The translations under genes and the position numbers were made by a program. Positions 16,084-24,809 of a stretch of DNA of 64,000 bases are shown in pieces. The stretch is from CAXXOK01 sp035399245. Its GTDB lineage: Bacteria > Bacillota > Clostridia > Christensenellales > Aristaeellaceae. The first letter of the stretch is position 1. Each line of letters starts with the position of its first letter. The stretch spans positions 1 to 64,000 of the forward strand of contig DAOPIR010000001.1 of assembly GCA_035399245.1 (NCBI GenBank), read 5' to 3'. Under the pieces are notes generated by a model. It did no database searches and was not told the DNA's origin. It worked only from the letters and a program-made list of their open reading frames with translations.

Positions 16084-17769
16084 ATGGCCGAACAACAGGT
16101 TCTTGGCATGGCGCGCCCCGCCGCGTATTGGGCGCGGCGCGCGGCTTTTCACCATCGGCGCGGCAACCGGCGCCAGGCCGAGGTGCTCTATCAGCATGCC
16201 CTGGACTTAACGCCAGACGACATTTCCCTCCAGCTCTCCTATGCCAGGGTATTGCAGGAAACCCAGCGCCACGAGGCCAGCAACCGGCAGGCCTTCGCCG
16301 CGCTTTCGCAGGATGCGGACAATCCGGTGCTGATCGGGATGATCGGGATGAACCTGATGGCGATGGGCTATCTGGAGGAGGCGGCCGACGCCTTTGCCCA
16401 TGTGCTGGACACAGCCCCCGACAGCATGGCCGACGTCTATGCCGATCAGCTGGACCGGCTGGACATGCTGCTGTACCCGGCCAGGGAGCCCTGCGCCCGC
16501 TACCGTGTGCTTACGCAGCGGGCGGCGGAATGCATGGCAGAGGGAGCCTGGGAGCAGGCCAAGCCGTTGCTTACACGCGCATGCGCCATATATCACCGCG
16601 ATGAGCGCTGCCATGCGCTTATGGCGCTGTATTACCGCGAAACAGGCGACAGAGAACAGGCGATTGCGCAGGCCGCCGCGGCATGCGCCATGGCGCCCCA
16701 TAATCCGCGCACCCATTCCACGCTGGCCGAGCTGTACGCCGAAAACCATCAGCACGGGCGGGCATTGCAGGCGCTGCTGCGCGCCGCCGCGTGCGTGCTG
16801 AGCGCCGAGGATGAGCATCTGCTGTGCCAATCCGCTATCCGGCTGGGCTTCCCCACGGCTGTACTGCCCGCGCTGACCCGCCTGGGCGGCAGCGTGCACA
16901 CGCTGTACAACCAAAGCGTGCTCTGGCTGCTGGCCGGCAAGCCGCAGCGCGCCCTGCCGCTGCTGGACCGGTGCCGCATGCTGGATCCGGACGATGTTCC
17001 CACGCGGTTTTTGCGTCGCAGCGTACAGGCGCTTGCCGAGCTCCCTGCCGGCGAAGCCGCGTCCGTCAAGGGACAGCGGCTGTATCCCGCGCTATCGGAC
17101 GCGGACAGCGAAGCGTGTTTCCGCACCTTTATCGAGGCACTGGAGAGCGGTGTAGAGCCGTTTGCCAAGCGGCTGGAGACGGATACCGCACTCTACCGGC
17201 TGCTGCTTTATCAGGCGGGAAATCCCTATACCGATATCACCGGCCTGCTGAAACAGGTTTTTGGGTACCTGAAGGAGAATGTTACGCACAAGCTGCTGCG
17301 CGATATCCTGACCCAGCCGATGGGCGGGTCGGCGGAAAAGCAGCTGGCCATCGACCTGCTGCTGGAGCGGTATCCGCAGCCGTTTGTGCTGTGGCACGAC
17401 GGACGGCTGTCCTTCATCAAGCCCCATACCGGCAGTGAAACCGCCGATACGCTGCGCCTGAAGGATGCCCTGCTCCGCTTCAAGGGCACCGCAAACGGCC
17501 CCGCGCTGGCTGCCCACGCGCTGGCGCTCATCCGCCGCATGCCCCCGCGCATGCGCCGCGCCGTCGCCGCCGCACAGCCCAGCGCGTTTTGCAGCGCCGT
17601 GCGGATCCATTACGCACAGTGCCGTCCCGCAGCCGGCCAGCCGCAGGCCATTCCGCGGCTGCACCATGTGCTGCGCATCTACCATATGCTATCACGTATT
17701 GCGCCCGCCCCGGGCGTTGCCGCCAGGCCGCCAAAGCTGTGGCTTTCCGGCGGCAGAGAGGAGAACTGA
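16084..17769 (+). CDS. TPR-repeat protein of unknown function
   Basis: A 561-residue soluble protein built from tetratricopeptide-type helical pairs in its first half, for example NRRQAEVLYQHALDLTPDD, LEEAADAFAHVLDTAPDS and DREQAIAQAAAACAMAPHN. The second half has no repeat or motif I recognise. There is no signal peptide or membrane segment. The start is ATG 16084, behind TAGGAGCA. Its stop codon directly abuts the next ATG at 17770. The conserved partners appear to be the HEAT-like, HD and zinc-ribbon genes downstream. TPR proteins usually act as scaffolds, so a role in assembling these partners is possible but unproven. Confidence 0.7.
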   Translation: MAEQQVLGMARPAAYWARRAAFHHRRGNRRQAEVLYQHALDLTPDDISLQLSYARVLQETQRHEASNRQAFAALSQDADNPVLIGMIGMNLMAMGYLEEAADAFAHVLDTAPDSMADVYADQLDRLDMLLYPAREPCARYRVLTQRAAECMAEGAWEQAKPLLTRACAIYHRDERCHALMALYYRETGDREQAIAQAAAACAMAPHNPRTHSTLAELYAENHQHGRALQALLRAAACVLSAEDEHLLCQSAIRLGFPTAVLPALTRLGGSVHTLYNQSVLWLLAGKPQRALPLLDRCRMLDPDDVPTRFLRRSVQALAELPAGEAASVKGQRLYPALSDADSEACFRTFIEALESGVEPFAKRLETDTALYRLLLYQAGNPYTDITGLLKQVFGYLKENVTHKLLRDILTQPMGGSAEKQLAIDLLLERYPQPFVLWHDGRLSFIKPHTGSETADTLRLKDALLRFKGTANGPALAAHALALIRRMPPRMRRAVAAAQPSAFCSAVRIHYAQCRPAAGQPQAIPRLHHVLRIYHMLSRIAPAPGVAARPPKLWLSGGREEN

Positions 17770-18594
17770 ATGAAATTAATTGATTTTGACGCGGAGTTTG
17801 GCAAGGCGCTTGCCCGCTGGATTGAGGAAAACCGCAGCCATTACAAAACCGCCGATGAAATGGAAGACGCCGCGCCCGAGGTATACGAGCGGTGGCTTGC
17901 CGCGCCCGCGGATTTTCTGGACGGTGAAACGCCGGCGGCCTATTTTGACCGCTACAGAGATGCAAACGAGCTGATTAAACTGCTGCGGTGCTATCTGGAG
18001 GAAGATATCCCCGTGCCCGATCCGCTGCTCAGCCGCTTAAACGATCTCGCCGACGAGGACGCGCTGCTCGCGCTGGCCGTCGATGCCGCCGCGCCCGCCG
18101 AAGCACGGATGCTGGCGATCGATCTGCTGCGGGAGCTGGAAAGCGACAAGCCGATGGTGGAGTACATCCGCTGGCAGGTAGAACGCGACGCGGACGAAGA
18201 GCTGCTAGACAGCGCACTGGAAAGCCTGCGCGCTATGGGTGACAAGGCCGTCGCCCCCGCGAAGGTTGCCTTTATGGCGGCCGATGACGCGGGCAAGGAA
18301 GCCCTGCTGGACGTGCTTGCGCAGGTAACGGGCGACGACGATGTGTTAAGCTTCGCCATCCGCCGCTTTAAGGAGTGCGCCGACAAACGCGCGCTGTACG
18401 CCGGCTATCTGGGCAAGCTGGACGATGACCGCGCGCTGGAGCCGCTGCTGGACGCCGCCGAAGCCAAGGACATTACCTATATCGATTTTATCGAGATCCG
18501 CAACGCTATCGAGCGTCTCGGCGGCGAAGCGCCCTACCGCGACTTTGAAGACGATCCGACCTATATCGCCGTCAAACAGTTGCAGGTACGATAA
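17770..18594 (+). CDS. HEAT-like alpha-helical repeat protein
   Basis: A 274-residue acidic, soluble protein. The region from about residue 75 to 250 reads as HEAT/PBS-lyase-like helical repeats with periodic ALLALAVDAAAPAEARMLAI, ALESLRAMGDKAVAPAKVAF and RALEPLLDAAEAKD blocks. The N-terminal 70 residues (LIDFDAEFGKALARWIEENR) are a separate helical segment that I do not recognise. It begins one base after the TPR gene stop and is followed ten bases later by the HD gene, so the three are surely cotranscribed. No catalytic motif is visible; a binding or scaffold role is the cautious reading. Confidence 0.65.
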   Translation: MKLIDFDAEFGKALARWIEENRSHYKTADEMEDAAPEVYERWLAAPADFLDGETPAAYFDRYRDANELIKLLRCYLEEDIPVPDPLLSRLNDLADEDALLALAVDAAAPAEARMLAIDLLRELESDKPMVEYIRWQVERDADEELLDSALESLRAMGDKAVAPAKVAFMAADDAGKEALLDVLAQVTGDDDVLSFAIRRFKECADKRALYAGYLGKLDDDRALEPLLDAAEAKDITYIDFIEIRNAIERLGGEAPYRDFEDDPTYIAVKQLQVR

Positions 18595-18604
18595 GGAGTA
18601 TACA

Positions 18605-19285
18605 ATGGTTACATTAGCCGATATCAAACAAGACGAAAGCATCAAAGCGCTGATCAAGGCGGGCAACCGCTATCTGGAGCACCTGGGGTACACCGATCAC
18701 GGTCCCCGGCACCTGAGCTATGTCAGCCGTACGGCCAGCCACATTCTGGCGCAGCTGGGCTACAGCGAGCGCGAGATTGAGCTGGCCGCCATCGCCGGCT
18801 GGGTGCACGACGTGGGCAATTCCATCAACCGCCACGACCACGGCCCCAACGGCGCGATCATGCTTTTCCCCATCCTGCAGAACGCGGGGCTCAACATTAC
18901 CGATACCATCGAAATCGTGACCGCCGTAGGCAACCATGAAGAGCAAAGCGGCACGGCGTCCTCTGCGGTCAGCGCCGCGCTGATCATCGCCGATAAATCC
19001 GACGCGCACAAAAGCCGCGTGCGGGGCGGCGTTCCCGACCTGGGCGACATCCACGACCGCGTAAACTTTTCCATCCAGAAAAACGAGGTCATTATCAACC
19101 GCAAAACCCATATCATCCGCCAGTCGCTGGTGATGGACAAATCAAGCTCCGTGCTTGAATACCTGTCGATTTACCTGCCCCGTATCCTGATGTGCGAAAC
19201 GGCGGCGAAGTTCTTAAAGCAGGAATTTGAATTGGAAATCAACGGGCATCCGGTCAACAACCAGGCGCCCGAAGCCTCGTGCTGA
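18605..19285 (+). CDS. HD-domain phosphohydrolase
   Basis: A 226-residue cytoplasmic metal-dependent phosphohydrolase. The ligands of the HD fold are visible: DHGPRH (His36), GWVHDVGN (His68-Asp69), HDHGPNG (His77/79), GNHEE (His111) and DKSDAHK (Asp130). The C-terminal part probably forms a small extra domain. The start at 18605 is set by AAGGAG eight bases upstream, and an in-frame ATG 60 codons earlier belongs to the shadow of the HEAT gene. HD proteins hydrolyse nucleotides, cyclic dinucleotides or phosphorylated metabolites; the substrate here cannot be told. Two GGDEF genes elsewhere in the window make a nucleotide link possible. Confidence 0.88.
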   Translation: MVTLADIKQDESIKALIKAGNRYLEHLGYTDHGPRHLSYVSRTASHILAQLGYSEREIELAAIAGWVHDVGNSINRHDHGPNGAIMLFPILQNAGLNITDTIEIVTAVGNHEEQSGTASSAVSAALIIADKSDAHKSRVRGGVPDLGDIHDRVNFSIQKNEVIINRKTHIIRQSLVMDKSSSVLEYLSIYLPRILMCETAAKFLKQEFELEINGHPVNNQAPEASC

Positions 19286-19298
19286 AAGGTGAGCCGTA

Positions 19299-21281
19299 AT
19301 GTATTGCAAACGGTGCGGTAACTATCTGCCGGATGACGCGGTGATGTGCGACATCTGCGGCGAAATGGCACACCGGGACAACGGAGACCTGGGCGTGCGC
19401 AGCATGCGCCAGGGCCGCCGGGGTGATGCGCCGCCGCAGGTGCTGCCCGATGAAAAGCGCGACAGCATACCGGAGTACGGGGATTACGAAATGTCGCCTC
19501 TGCCGCCGGAGCAAAAGCGCAACGTACGCCGCATGAACACCAAAAAATCGGACGGGCTCAGCCGCCCCGATACGCGCAGCGGCGTTCCCGTGCATGGCAG
19601 CATGATGACCCGCTACGTTACCACCAGCCGCAAAAAAGCCAAGGGCATGCAGTACCACCGCTTTAACTGGATGCTGCTTTTGGTTGTCATCGCCGCTGTG
19701 CTGGCCGCGGCCGTTGCGGGCTACTTTGTGTACATGAAGGTATCCGATCAGGGGCAGCGCATCACCGCCCGCAAACGCGTGCTGATGGCCACCGAGGAGA
19801 CCCTGGAGCTGGCTGCCACCACCGATAACCTGCTGCTGACCGAGCAGGAAGATGTACTTGACAATTTTCTTTCCGTGCCGGCGCAGACCTATTGGCTGGT
19901 GGGGCAGGATTACGAAAGCATGGGCGATATGGAGCTGGCGATCAAGGCCTTCCGCATTGCCGATATTCTGGACCCCGAAAACTACGACGGGCTGTACCTG
20001 CTGGCCACGGTGTACGAGCTGAACACGCAAAACGACCTGGCCGAAGCCGTGTATATGGACCTGATTACCAATATCAGCCCGTCGCGCTACGAGGCCTACA
20101 CGGCCCTGATCACCCTCTTGATCAGCGAAGGGCGGGATCCCGAGGCCGCCGACCTGATGCTGCTGGCCTATGAAAACACGGGCCGCGAAACCTATCGCAT
20201 ACAGCGTGAGGACTTTATCCCCGAAACGCCGGAGGTAAACGCCGAGCAGACCGCCGGCCGCTACGAGCTGGCACAGAACATCGAGGTTACCTCGCCGCAG
20301 GGCTACGATATCTATTACACCCTGGACGACGACGCCGTGCTGCCCGAGGACGGCATACTGCTGACCGGCGGCAGCGTGCTGATTACAGAAGGCACCTTCA
20401 CGCTGCGCGCCGTATGCGTGGTGGGCGACCTGCACTCCGACGAGCTTTCGGCGCAGTACATCGTGTATTATCCGTCGCCCGCCGCCCCCAAGGCCAACCT
20501 CGCCCCGGGCACCTACAGCAAGTTGCGAAGCGTTAACCTGCGCGCGGGCGCCAAATCAGATAACTACAAAGAAAAAACCGAAGAGCAGCAGGCCAAGGAG
20601 GACGATCTGACCTTCTACTACACCTTTGACGGTTCCGATCCCGATCCCGATATCAGCCCGATTTACGACGGTACCGCCATCGACCTGCCCACCGGCCGTG
20701 TAACGCTGAAAGCCATCGTGATCAACGGCTACGGCAAGGAGTCCTCCACGCTTGAAATCGGATACAAGTTTACGGTCAGCCCGTATCTGCCCGATCCCTA
20801 CAGCAACGAGGACACCTTCCAGAATTGTGAAATTGAAGACACGCAAATGGATGCGTTTATCGCCGCGTTCGGCGAGCCCGATGCCAAGGGCTCCATCCAG
20901 TACCTGTATTACGAAGGGCAGGCGCAGCAGCTGACCTACAGCTGGGGCACCGCCGTGTTTACCCTTTCGGGCAACCTGTGGGAGCTTGCCAGCGTAGACA
21001 TGACGCGCAATATCTCCACCCCGCCGCGCGGCGTGGGCGTGGGCAATACCCTCAGCGAGATCACCGCCGCGTTTAAGGACTTCGGCATGCCCGACAACCA
21101 GGACGGCAGCCGCAACCTGTACTACGCCGATCCGGACATCGGCAAAATCCTGATCAATGACGACGGCACCCGCATCATTCAATACACCACCGAAACGCTC
21201 TCCAGCAATGTGATGCAGCTGCAGTATTACATCGATACTCAGGGCGTGTGCTACCGCATCGTTAACTACTCCATCGAATAA
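19299..21281 (+). CDS. Zinc-ribbon, single-TM protein with extracytoplasmic TPR and sugar-hydrolase-like beta domains
   Basis: A 660-residue protein with an unusual layout. Residues 1-22 form a zinc ribbon (CKRCGNYLPDDAVMCDIC). A low-complexity cytoplasmic linker follows, then one membrane helix (about 124-146, WMLLLVVIAAVLAAAVAGYF). Outside the membrane there is a helical TPR-like region (LAIKAFRIADILDPENYDGL), and then two beta modules resembling the chitobiase C-terminal type (YYTLDDDAVLPEDG and YYTFDGSDPDPDISPIYDG). The last 150 residues hold a repeated FGEPDAKG / FGMPDNQDG type domain. No enzyme motif is seen. It ends the cotranscribed unit at a strong terminator. A wall- or surface-sensing role is only a guess. 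Confidence 0.75.
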   Translation: MYCKRCGNYLPDDAVMCDICGEMAHRDNGDLGVRSMRQGRRGDAPPQVLPDEKRDSIPEYGDYEMSPLPPEQKRNVRRMNTKKSDGLSRPDTRSGVPVHGSMMTRYVTTSRKKAKGMQYHRFNWMLLLVVIAAVLAAAVAGYFVYMKVSDQGQRITARKRVLMATEETLELAATTDNLLLTEQEDVLDNFLSVPAQTYWLVGQDYESMGDMELAIKAFRIADILDPENYDGLYLLATVYELNTQNDLAEAVYMDLITNISPSRYEAYTALITLLISEGRDPEAADLMLLAYENTGRETYRIQREDFIPETPEVNAEQTAGRYELAQNIEVTSPQGYDIYYTLDDDAVLPEDGILLTGGSVLITEGTFTLRAVCVVGDLHSDELSAQYIVYYPSPAAPKANLAPGTYSKLRSVNLRAGAKSDNYKEKTEEQQAKEDDLTFYYTFDGSDPDPDISPIYDGTAIDLPTGRVTLKAIVINGYGKESSTLEIGYKFTVSPYLPDPYSNEDTFQNCEIEDTQMDAFIAAFGEPDAKGSIQYLYYEGQAQQLTYSWGTAVFTLSGNLWELASVDMTRNISTPPRGVGVGNTLSEITAAFKDFGMPDNQDGSRNLYYADPDIGKILINDDGTRIIQYTTETLSSNVMQLQYYIDTQGVCYRIVNYSIE

Positions 21282-21303
21282 AGACCGGTTTCCGGCTCCG
21301 ATA

Positions 21304-21339
21304 AACGCCTTGGCCGCCTGTACGCCAAGGCGTTTTTTT
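21304..21339 (+). terminator. Strong rho-independent terminator of the 13423-21281 unit
   Basis: AACGCCTTGG (21304-21313) pairs perfectly with CCAAGGCGTT (21325-21334), followed by an uninterrupted T tract to 21339. Confidence 0.92.
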
Positions 21340-21434
21340 GCTGTACGCTTATTTTATATCGATTATAAATCGCTTTTTGTTGCTTTATTAACAGTATCAT
21401 AGCAGAATACTTTTTGTACTAATTACTACTTATA

Positions 21435-22231
21435 ATGATCTTGCTCTTGCTGGCAGGCAGCTATGCTTACCTGATCCGCCGTACTGCCGCTTGCCCTGAT
21501 GAGCTGCCTGAACGGCTTTCGGCAGCTGCCGGCCGTGATGGTTCCGCTGCTGGCGACCGTGTGTATAAGCGCGCTTACCGCAGTATTATCTGCCGGCTTT
21601 CGTATGGTTGTTCCCGTTTCTCGGGCTGCAACTGGACAGGCTGCCGTCGTCCGTACGGCGGATAACGGGGCGGCAGGCGGTGGTTGCGCTGGCCTGCCTA
21701 TGCCTGCTGTGCGGCGGCGTGTACAACAACCTGTACTTTCTCGATCCGGACGACAAGCAGGTGCAGTATGATATCGGCATCGATATCGATACGCTGGACC
21801 ATATGCAGGGCACGGTCGATTTCATCAAGGAAAACGAGCTGGACGTCGGTTATGCGGAATTCCGGAGCGCCAATATCGTAACCGAGGCCACCAACGGCCG
21901 CACGGCGATGATCCCGATCGACTACGACACCCGCTACAACGTGCTGGTCTATCACGATTGCCTGACCAATCCGCAAAACTGCAGTGCGGAGTTCATCGAA
22001 GATGAATCCGTATTCCTTCTCGCCACAATCGCGCAAAGCGGATTTTTCAGCGCAACGGAGCTTGCGCCCTATGGCACTGAGGGCTATGAGGACGCCTATT
22101 ACAGGATTTATCTTTTCGATTTCCCCGACGAGATATGGGAGCATCCTGCACGCTCCTCCGCCGGGCAAGGCGGAACGCACATTAAAAGGCAGACGGTATG
22201 TCTGCCCAATACCCTGCCCGGGACGGCGTAA
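21435..22231 (+). pseudogene. Decayed membrane glycosyltransferase (GT-C/GT39-like), C-terminal remnant
   Basis: Membrane-protein sequence is spread over three frames: LLLLAGSYAYLIRR (from 21435), then LPLALMSCLNGFRQLPAVMV (around 21485-21590), then YLPAFVWLFPFLGLQLDRL running on to 22231. The last piece continues with a membrane helix (VVALACLCLLCGGVY) and an extracytoplasmic domain containing MQGTVDFIKENELDVGYAEF and RSANIVTEATNGR, which resembles the C-terminal domain of ArnT/GT39-type membrane glycosyltransferases. At least two frameshifts and loss of the N-terminal catalytic half mark it as a pseudogene. The codon pattern and GC content match the neighbours, so the decay is probably of a resident gene. 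Confidence 0.7.
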
Positions 22232-22344
22232 CCATCGCAGCGGCCCCGGCAGGGTTCGCAAAGGATTGCCCTCTATCACGGACTTAGTCTACCACAGGTA
22301 TGTTAACCCGCCGTCATGGACAGATAAAGCTTTGGTAAAAGATA

Positions 22345-22375
22345 GCCGCCGCTGCATCATGCGGCGGCGGTTTTT
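22345..22375 (+). terminator. Terminator downstream of the pseudogene
   Basis: GCCGCCGC (22345-22352) pairs with GCGGCGGC (22361-22368) and is followed by GG and TTTTT. It lies between the pseudogene and the convergent exporter operon and may serve both strands. Confidence 0.75.
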
Positions 22376-22378
22376 CCG

Positions 22379-22615
22379 TTATGCGTTGACAGCGCCGAGG
22401 ATAAACAGAAGAACCGCGGCCGCCAGCCCGATGCTGCCGAACACGATGCTGGTTACGGCGGCGGATTTGTCGCTGGGCTCCTTGCCGCCCAAAAACATCT
22501 TGAGCTTCTGTTTCACGAGCTTAAGCAGGCCCTGTGGCTTGCCAATGCCGATCACAAGGCAAAACAGGCCGTATGCCGCGCAGGCAATTCCTCCGATCAG
22601 GTATCCGGTTTCCAT
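22379..22615 (-). CDS. Small two-helix membrane protein
   Basis: A 78-residue hydrophobic protein with two membrane helices (residues about 5-24 and 52-76) joined by a basic loop containing PQGLLKLVKQKLKMFLGG. I do not recognise a family. The start at 22615 (METGYLIGG) is fixed by AAGGAGG five to six bases upstream; an in-frame ATG at 22657 lies inside the preceding permease gene. It is the last gene of the TetR-ABC exporter operon, 13 bases after the second permease, so it may be an accessory to that exporter. Confidence 0.7.
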   Translation of the reverse strand: METGYLIGGIACAAYGLFCLVIGIGKPQGLLKLVKQKLKMFLGGKEPSDKSAAVTSIVFGSIGLAAAVLLFILGAVNA

Positions 22616-22628
22616 AGCTTTTCCTCCT

Positions 22629-23621
22629 TTATTGCAGCGATTTTCGAATATTACCAAGACACAGCTTGAATACGACGCCCGAGATCAGCAGGATGAACGC
22701 GGTGTACATCAGCGTGCTGCCCCAGCCGGACGTACCCTGAATGACCTCCGAAATGCCGCGGTACGCCCAGTAAAACGGGCTCCACATCACGGTGAAGTGC
22801 CATGCGGGATCGGCCAGCTCGTACACCAGCACCGAAGCCGCCAGCGGTAAAAACAGCATCTTCACGCTGCCCGCCGCCTCGATAAAATCAGTGGAGGCCA
22901 GCCCGATCACGAACGCGACGATGATGGAAATCATCGCGTTGGCGAGGATCAGCAGCAGCATCTGCCCCCAGTTGATAGCCGTCATCCCCAGGATGAGCAG
23001 CACGCCCACCGAGGTAACGATCAGCGCGATCACCCCGATCAGGCTTTTGGAGATCACGTACAGCCATTGCGGGATCGGCGTTACATCGGCGGCCTTGATG
23101 GTCTGGTCGGCCTTCTCGTCCACCAGCCCCAGCGAGATCAGCATCGCCGTGATCACGCTGACCATCAGCAGCAGCACGATCGAAAGCGCCCGCTTGAGCG
23201 GCGAGGTTTCGTCGCGGAAGGAAAGGAAGGTAAGGTTTCCGCCCGCACCGGCCGATGTGCCCGTTTCCGCCATCGCCACCAGCAGCTTGGCCAGGGTAAG
23301 GCTCTCCTCGGTTTCGTTGCCCTGCCGCACGATGGCGCCGTCCGCCGTGAGGCCGATCACCGCATCACGCCGCAGCACGCGCTCCTCCACGGCATCCGTA
23401 CCGTCCACCGTTTCCACGGCGGCATACTGCGACAGCGTATCGATCGTCTCCTGCCCGACCGCCTTATCCACGGCCAGCGTAACCGTGGTATCACTGATCC
23501 CGGGCGCGATCCATAGGATCACCAGCGCCAGCACCAGCGGCATCAGCACCATCCACAGGGCCATGGGATCTTTAAGGGATATCTTCAAATCGCGCTGTAA
23601 CACGCTGATTGCTTTTTTCAT
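22629..23621 (-). CDS. ABC-2 type exporter permease, second subunit
   Basis: A 330-residue permease with the ABC-2 layout: a first membrane helix after MKKAISVLQRDLKISLKDP, a large extracytoplasmic loop (about residues 45-150, with the DTTVTLAVDKAVGQETIDTL region), then about five more helices towards the C-terminus. With the permease at 23625 it would form a heterodimeric channel driven by the ATPase at 24793. The substrate is not visible; TetR-controlled exporters of this type often move drugs or lipids. It begins three bases after the previous permease stop. Confidence 0.87.
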   Translation of the reverse strand: MKKAISVLQRDLKISLKDPMALWMVLMPLVLALVILWIAPGISDTTVTLAVDKAVGQETIDTLSQYAAVETVDGTDAVEERVLRRDAVIGLTADGAIVRQGNETEESLTLAKLLVAMAETGTSAGAGGNLTFLSFRDETSPLKRALSIVLLLMVSVITAMLISLGLVDEKADQTIKAADVTPIPQWLYVISKSLIGVIALIVTSVGVLLILGMTAINWGQMLLLILANAMISIIVAFVIGLASTDFIEAAGSVKMLFLPLAASVLVYELADPAWHFTVMWSPFYWAYRGISEVIQGTSGWGSTLMYTAFILLISGVVFKLCLGNIRKSLQ

Positions 23622-23624
23622 GCG

Positions 23625-24809
23625 TCACACCCCCAAGCTCTTGCGGTAGCGGATATCCGACCACCAGAGAAACACAGCCGAAAGCACCGCCATCCCCGCG
23701 CACACCAGCAGCACATAGCCCGTGTCGGGCGTCCTGAGCAGCGTCTCTTTCACGGCCTGCAGTATGGGATAGGTCGGCAGCAGCTTCATCCACAGCGGCG
23801 CGAAGCCGGGGAGAATGTAGGACATCGACGGTAATAACAGCAGCACCATCAGCATGATGATGACGCCGAACGCGGACTTGAGATCCTCAAAGAACGAGGC
23901 AACCCACAGCCCGATCATGCACGAGAGCACCGATACCAGCGCTGCCGTGAGGATGAACAGCAAATAATTGGGCTGTGCGCCCATCACGGGGATGGTGACC
24001 ACCAGCGAGGACAGCAGCGACATCGTGAGCACCACCAGTACCTTGCTGAAAAGATAGGTGCGTGTGTGCATGGGCGTAAGCGCCATGGCGCGGATGAGGC
24101 CGGAGGATTTATCCAGCGTCAGGTAAGCAATCACTACCAGCATGCCCATCAGTCCGTTCATGATCACCACAGCCAGCGGCATATAGCTCTGGCGGTTGTT
24201 AAGCGCGTTTTCCGCCCCGAGGGTGATCACCTGCCGGCTGTCGATGGCGGCCAGCAGGGCGGGCGTATCGCCGGTGCCCATCATCGCGGTGATGAGGTTT
24301 ACGTAGCGCTGGCTTTCCGAGCCGAACAGCAGCAGCTGATAGCACAGCTGACCGCTGTTGTCCAGGCTGATCACGACCGAGTACACCTTTTCGGTCTTGG
24401 CCATGCGGAGCAGATCGTCAAAGCTGTCCAGCACGTACAGCGTTTTTTCGTGCCTGCCGCTCCCGGCGTCAAAGTACTCCCACGTTTCCACCGACAGGGT
24501 TTTTTTATCGTCGTAGGTCTTTTCATATTTCTCGCCCGTTTGCTCGTCGTAATACACGAGGGTATCGGGCTTCAGCCGCACCCCGGTATCCTCCGCCTGC
24601 ACGTAGCCGCCTTCTCCGGCAAGCATCGTGCGCACCGTTTCGGCCGGTACCGCGGCATACACCGCCTCGTACGAAACGTTGGTAGCCTCCGTGGGCACGA
24701 ACAGCAGGATGCAGGCCAGCAGGATGGCAGCCATGAGGATTTCCATGTAGAAATAAAACCCGCGAGACGCAATTTTCATTTCCTTCAGGTAGTTATTCCA
24801 CAGCTTCAT
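23625..24809 (-). CDS. ABC-2 type exporter permease, first subunit
   Basis: A 394-residue membrane protein of the ABC-2 type. The first helix (MEILMAAILLACILLFVP) is followed by an extracytoplasmic domain of about 170 residues and then five or six closely spaced helices, including AVVIMNGLMGMLVVIAYLTL and AFGVIIMLMVLLLLPSMSYI. Its start overlaps the ATPase gene by 17 bases, which implies translational coupling. It pairs with the permease at 22629. The large external loop is typical of this exporter subgroup. Confidence 0.87.
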   Translation of the reverse strand: MKLWNNYLKEMKIASRGFYFYMEILMAAILLACILLFVPTEATNVSYEAVYAAVPAETVRTMLAGEGGYVQAEDTGVRLKPDTLVYYDEQTGEKYEKTYDDKKTLSVETWEYFDAGSGRHEKTLYVLDSFDDLLRMAKTEKVYSVVISLDNSGQLCYQLLLFGSESQRYVNLITAMMGTGDTPALLAAIDSRQVITLGAENALNNRQSYMPLAVVIMNGLMGMLVVIAYLTLDKSSGLIRAMALTPMHTRTYLFSKVLVVLTMSLLSSLVVTIPVMGAQPNYLLFILTAALVSVLSCMIGLWVASFFEDLKSAFGVIIMLMVLLLLPSMSYILPGFAPLWMKLLPTYPILQAVKETLLRTPDTGYVLLVCAGMAVLSAVFLWWSDIRYRKSLGV

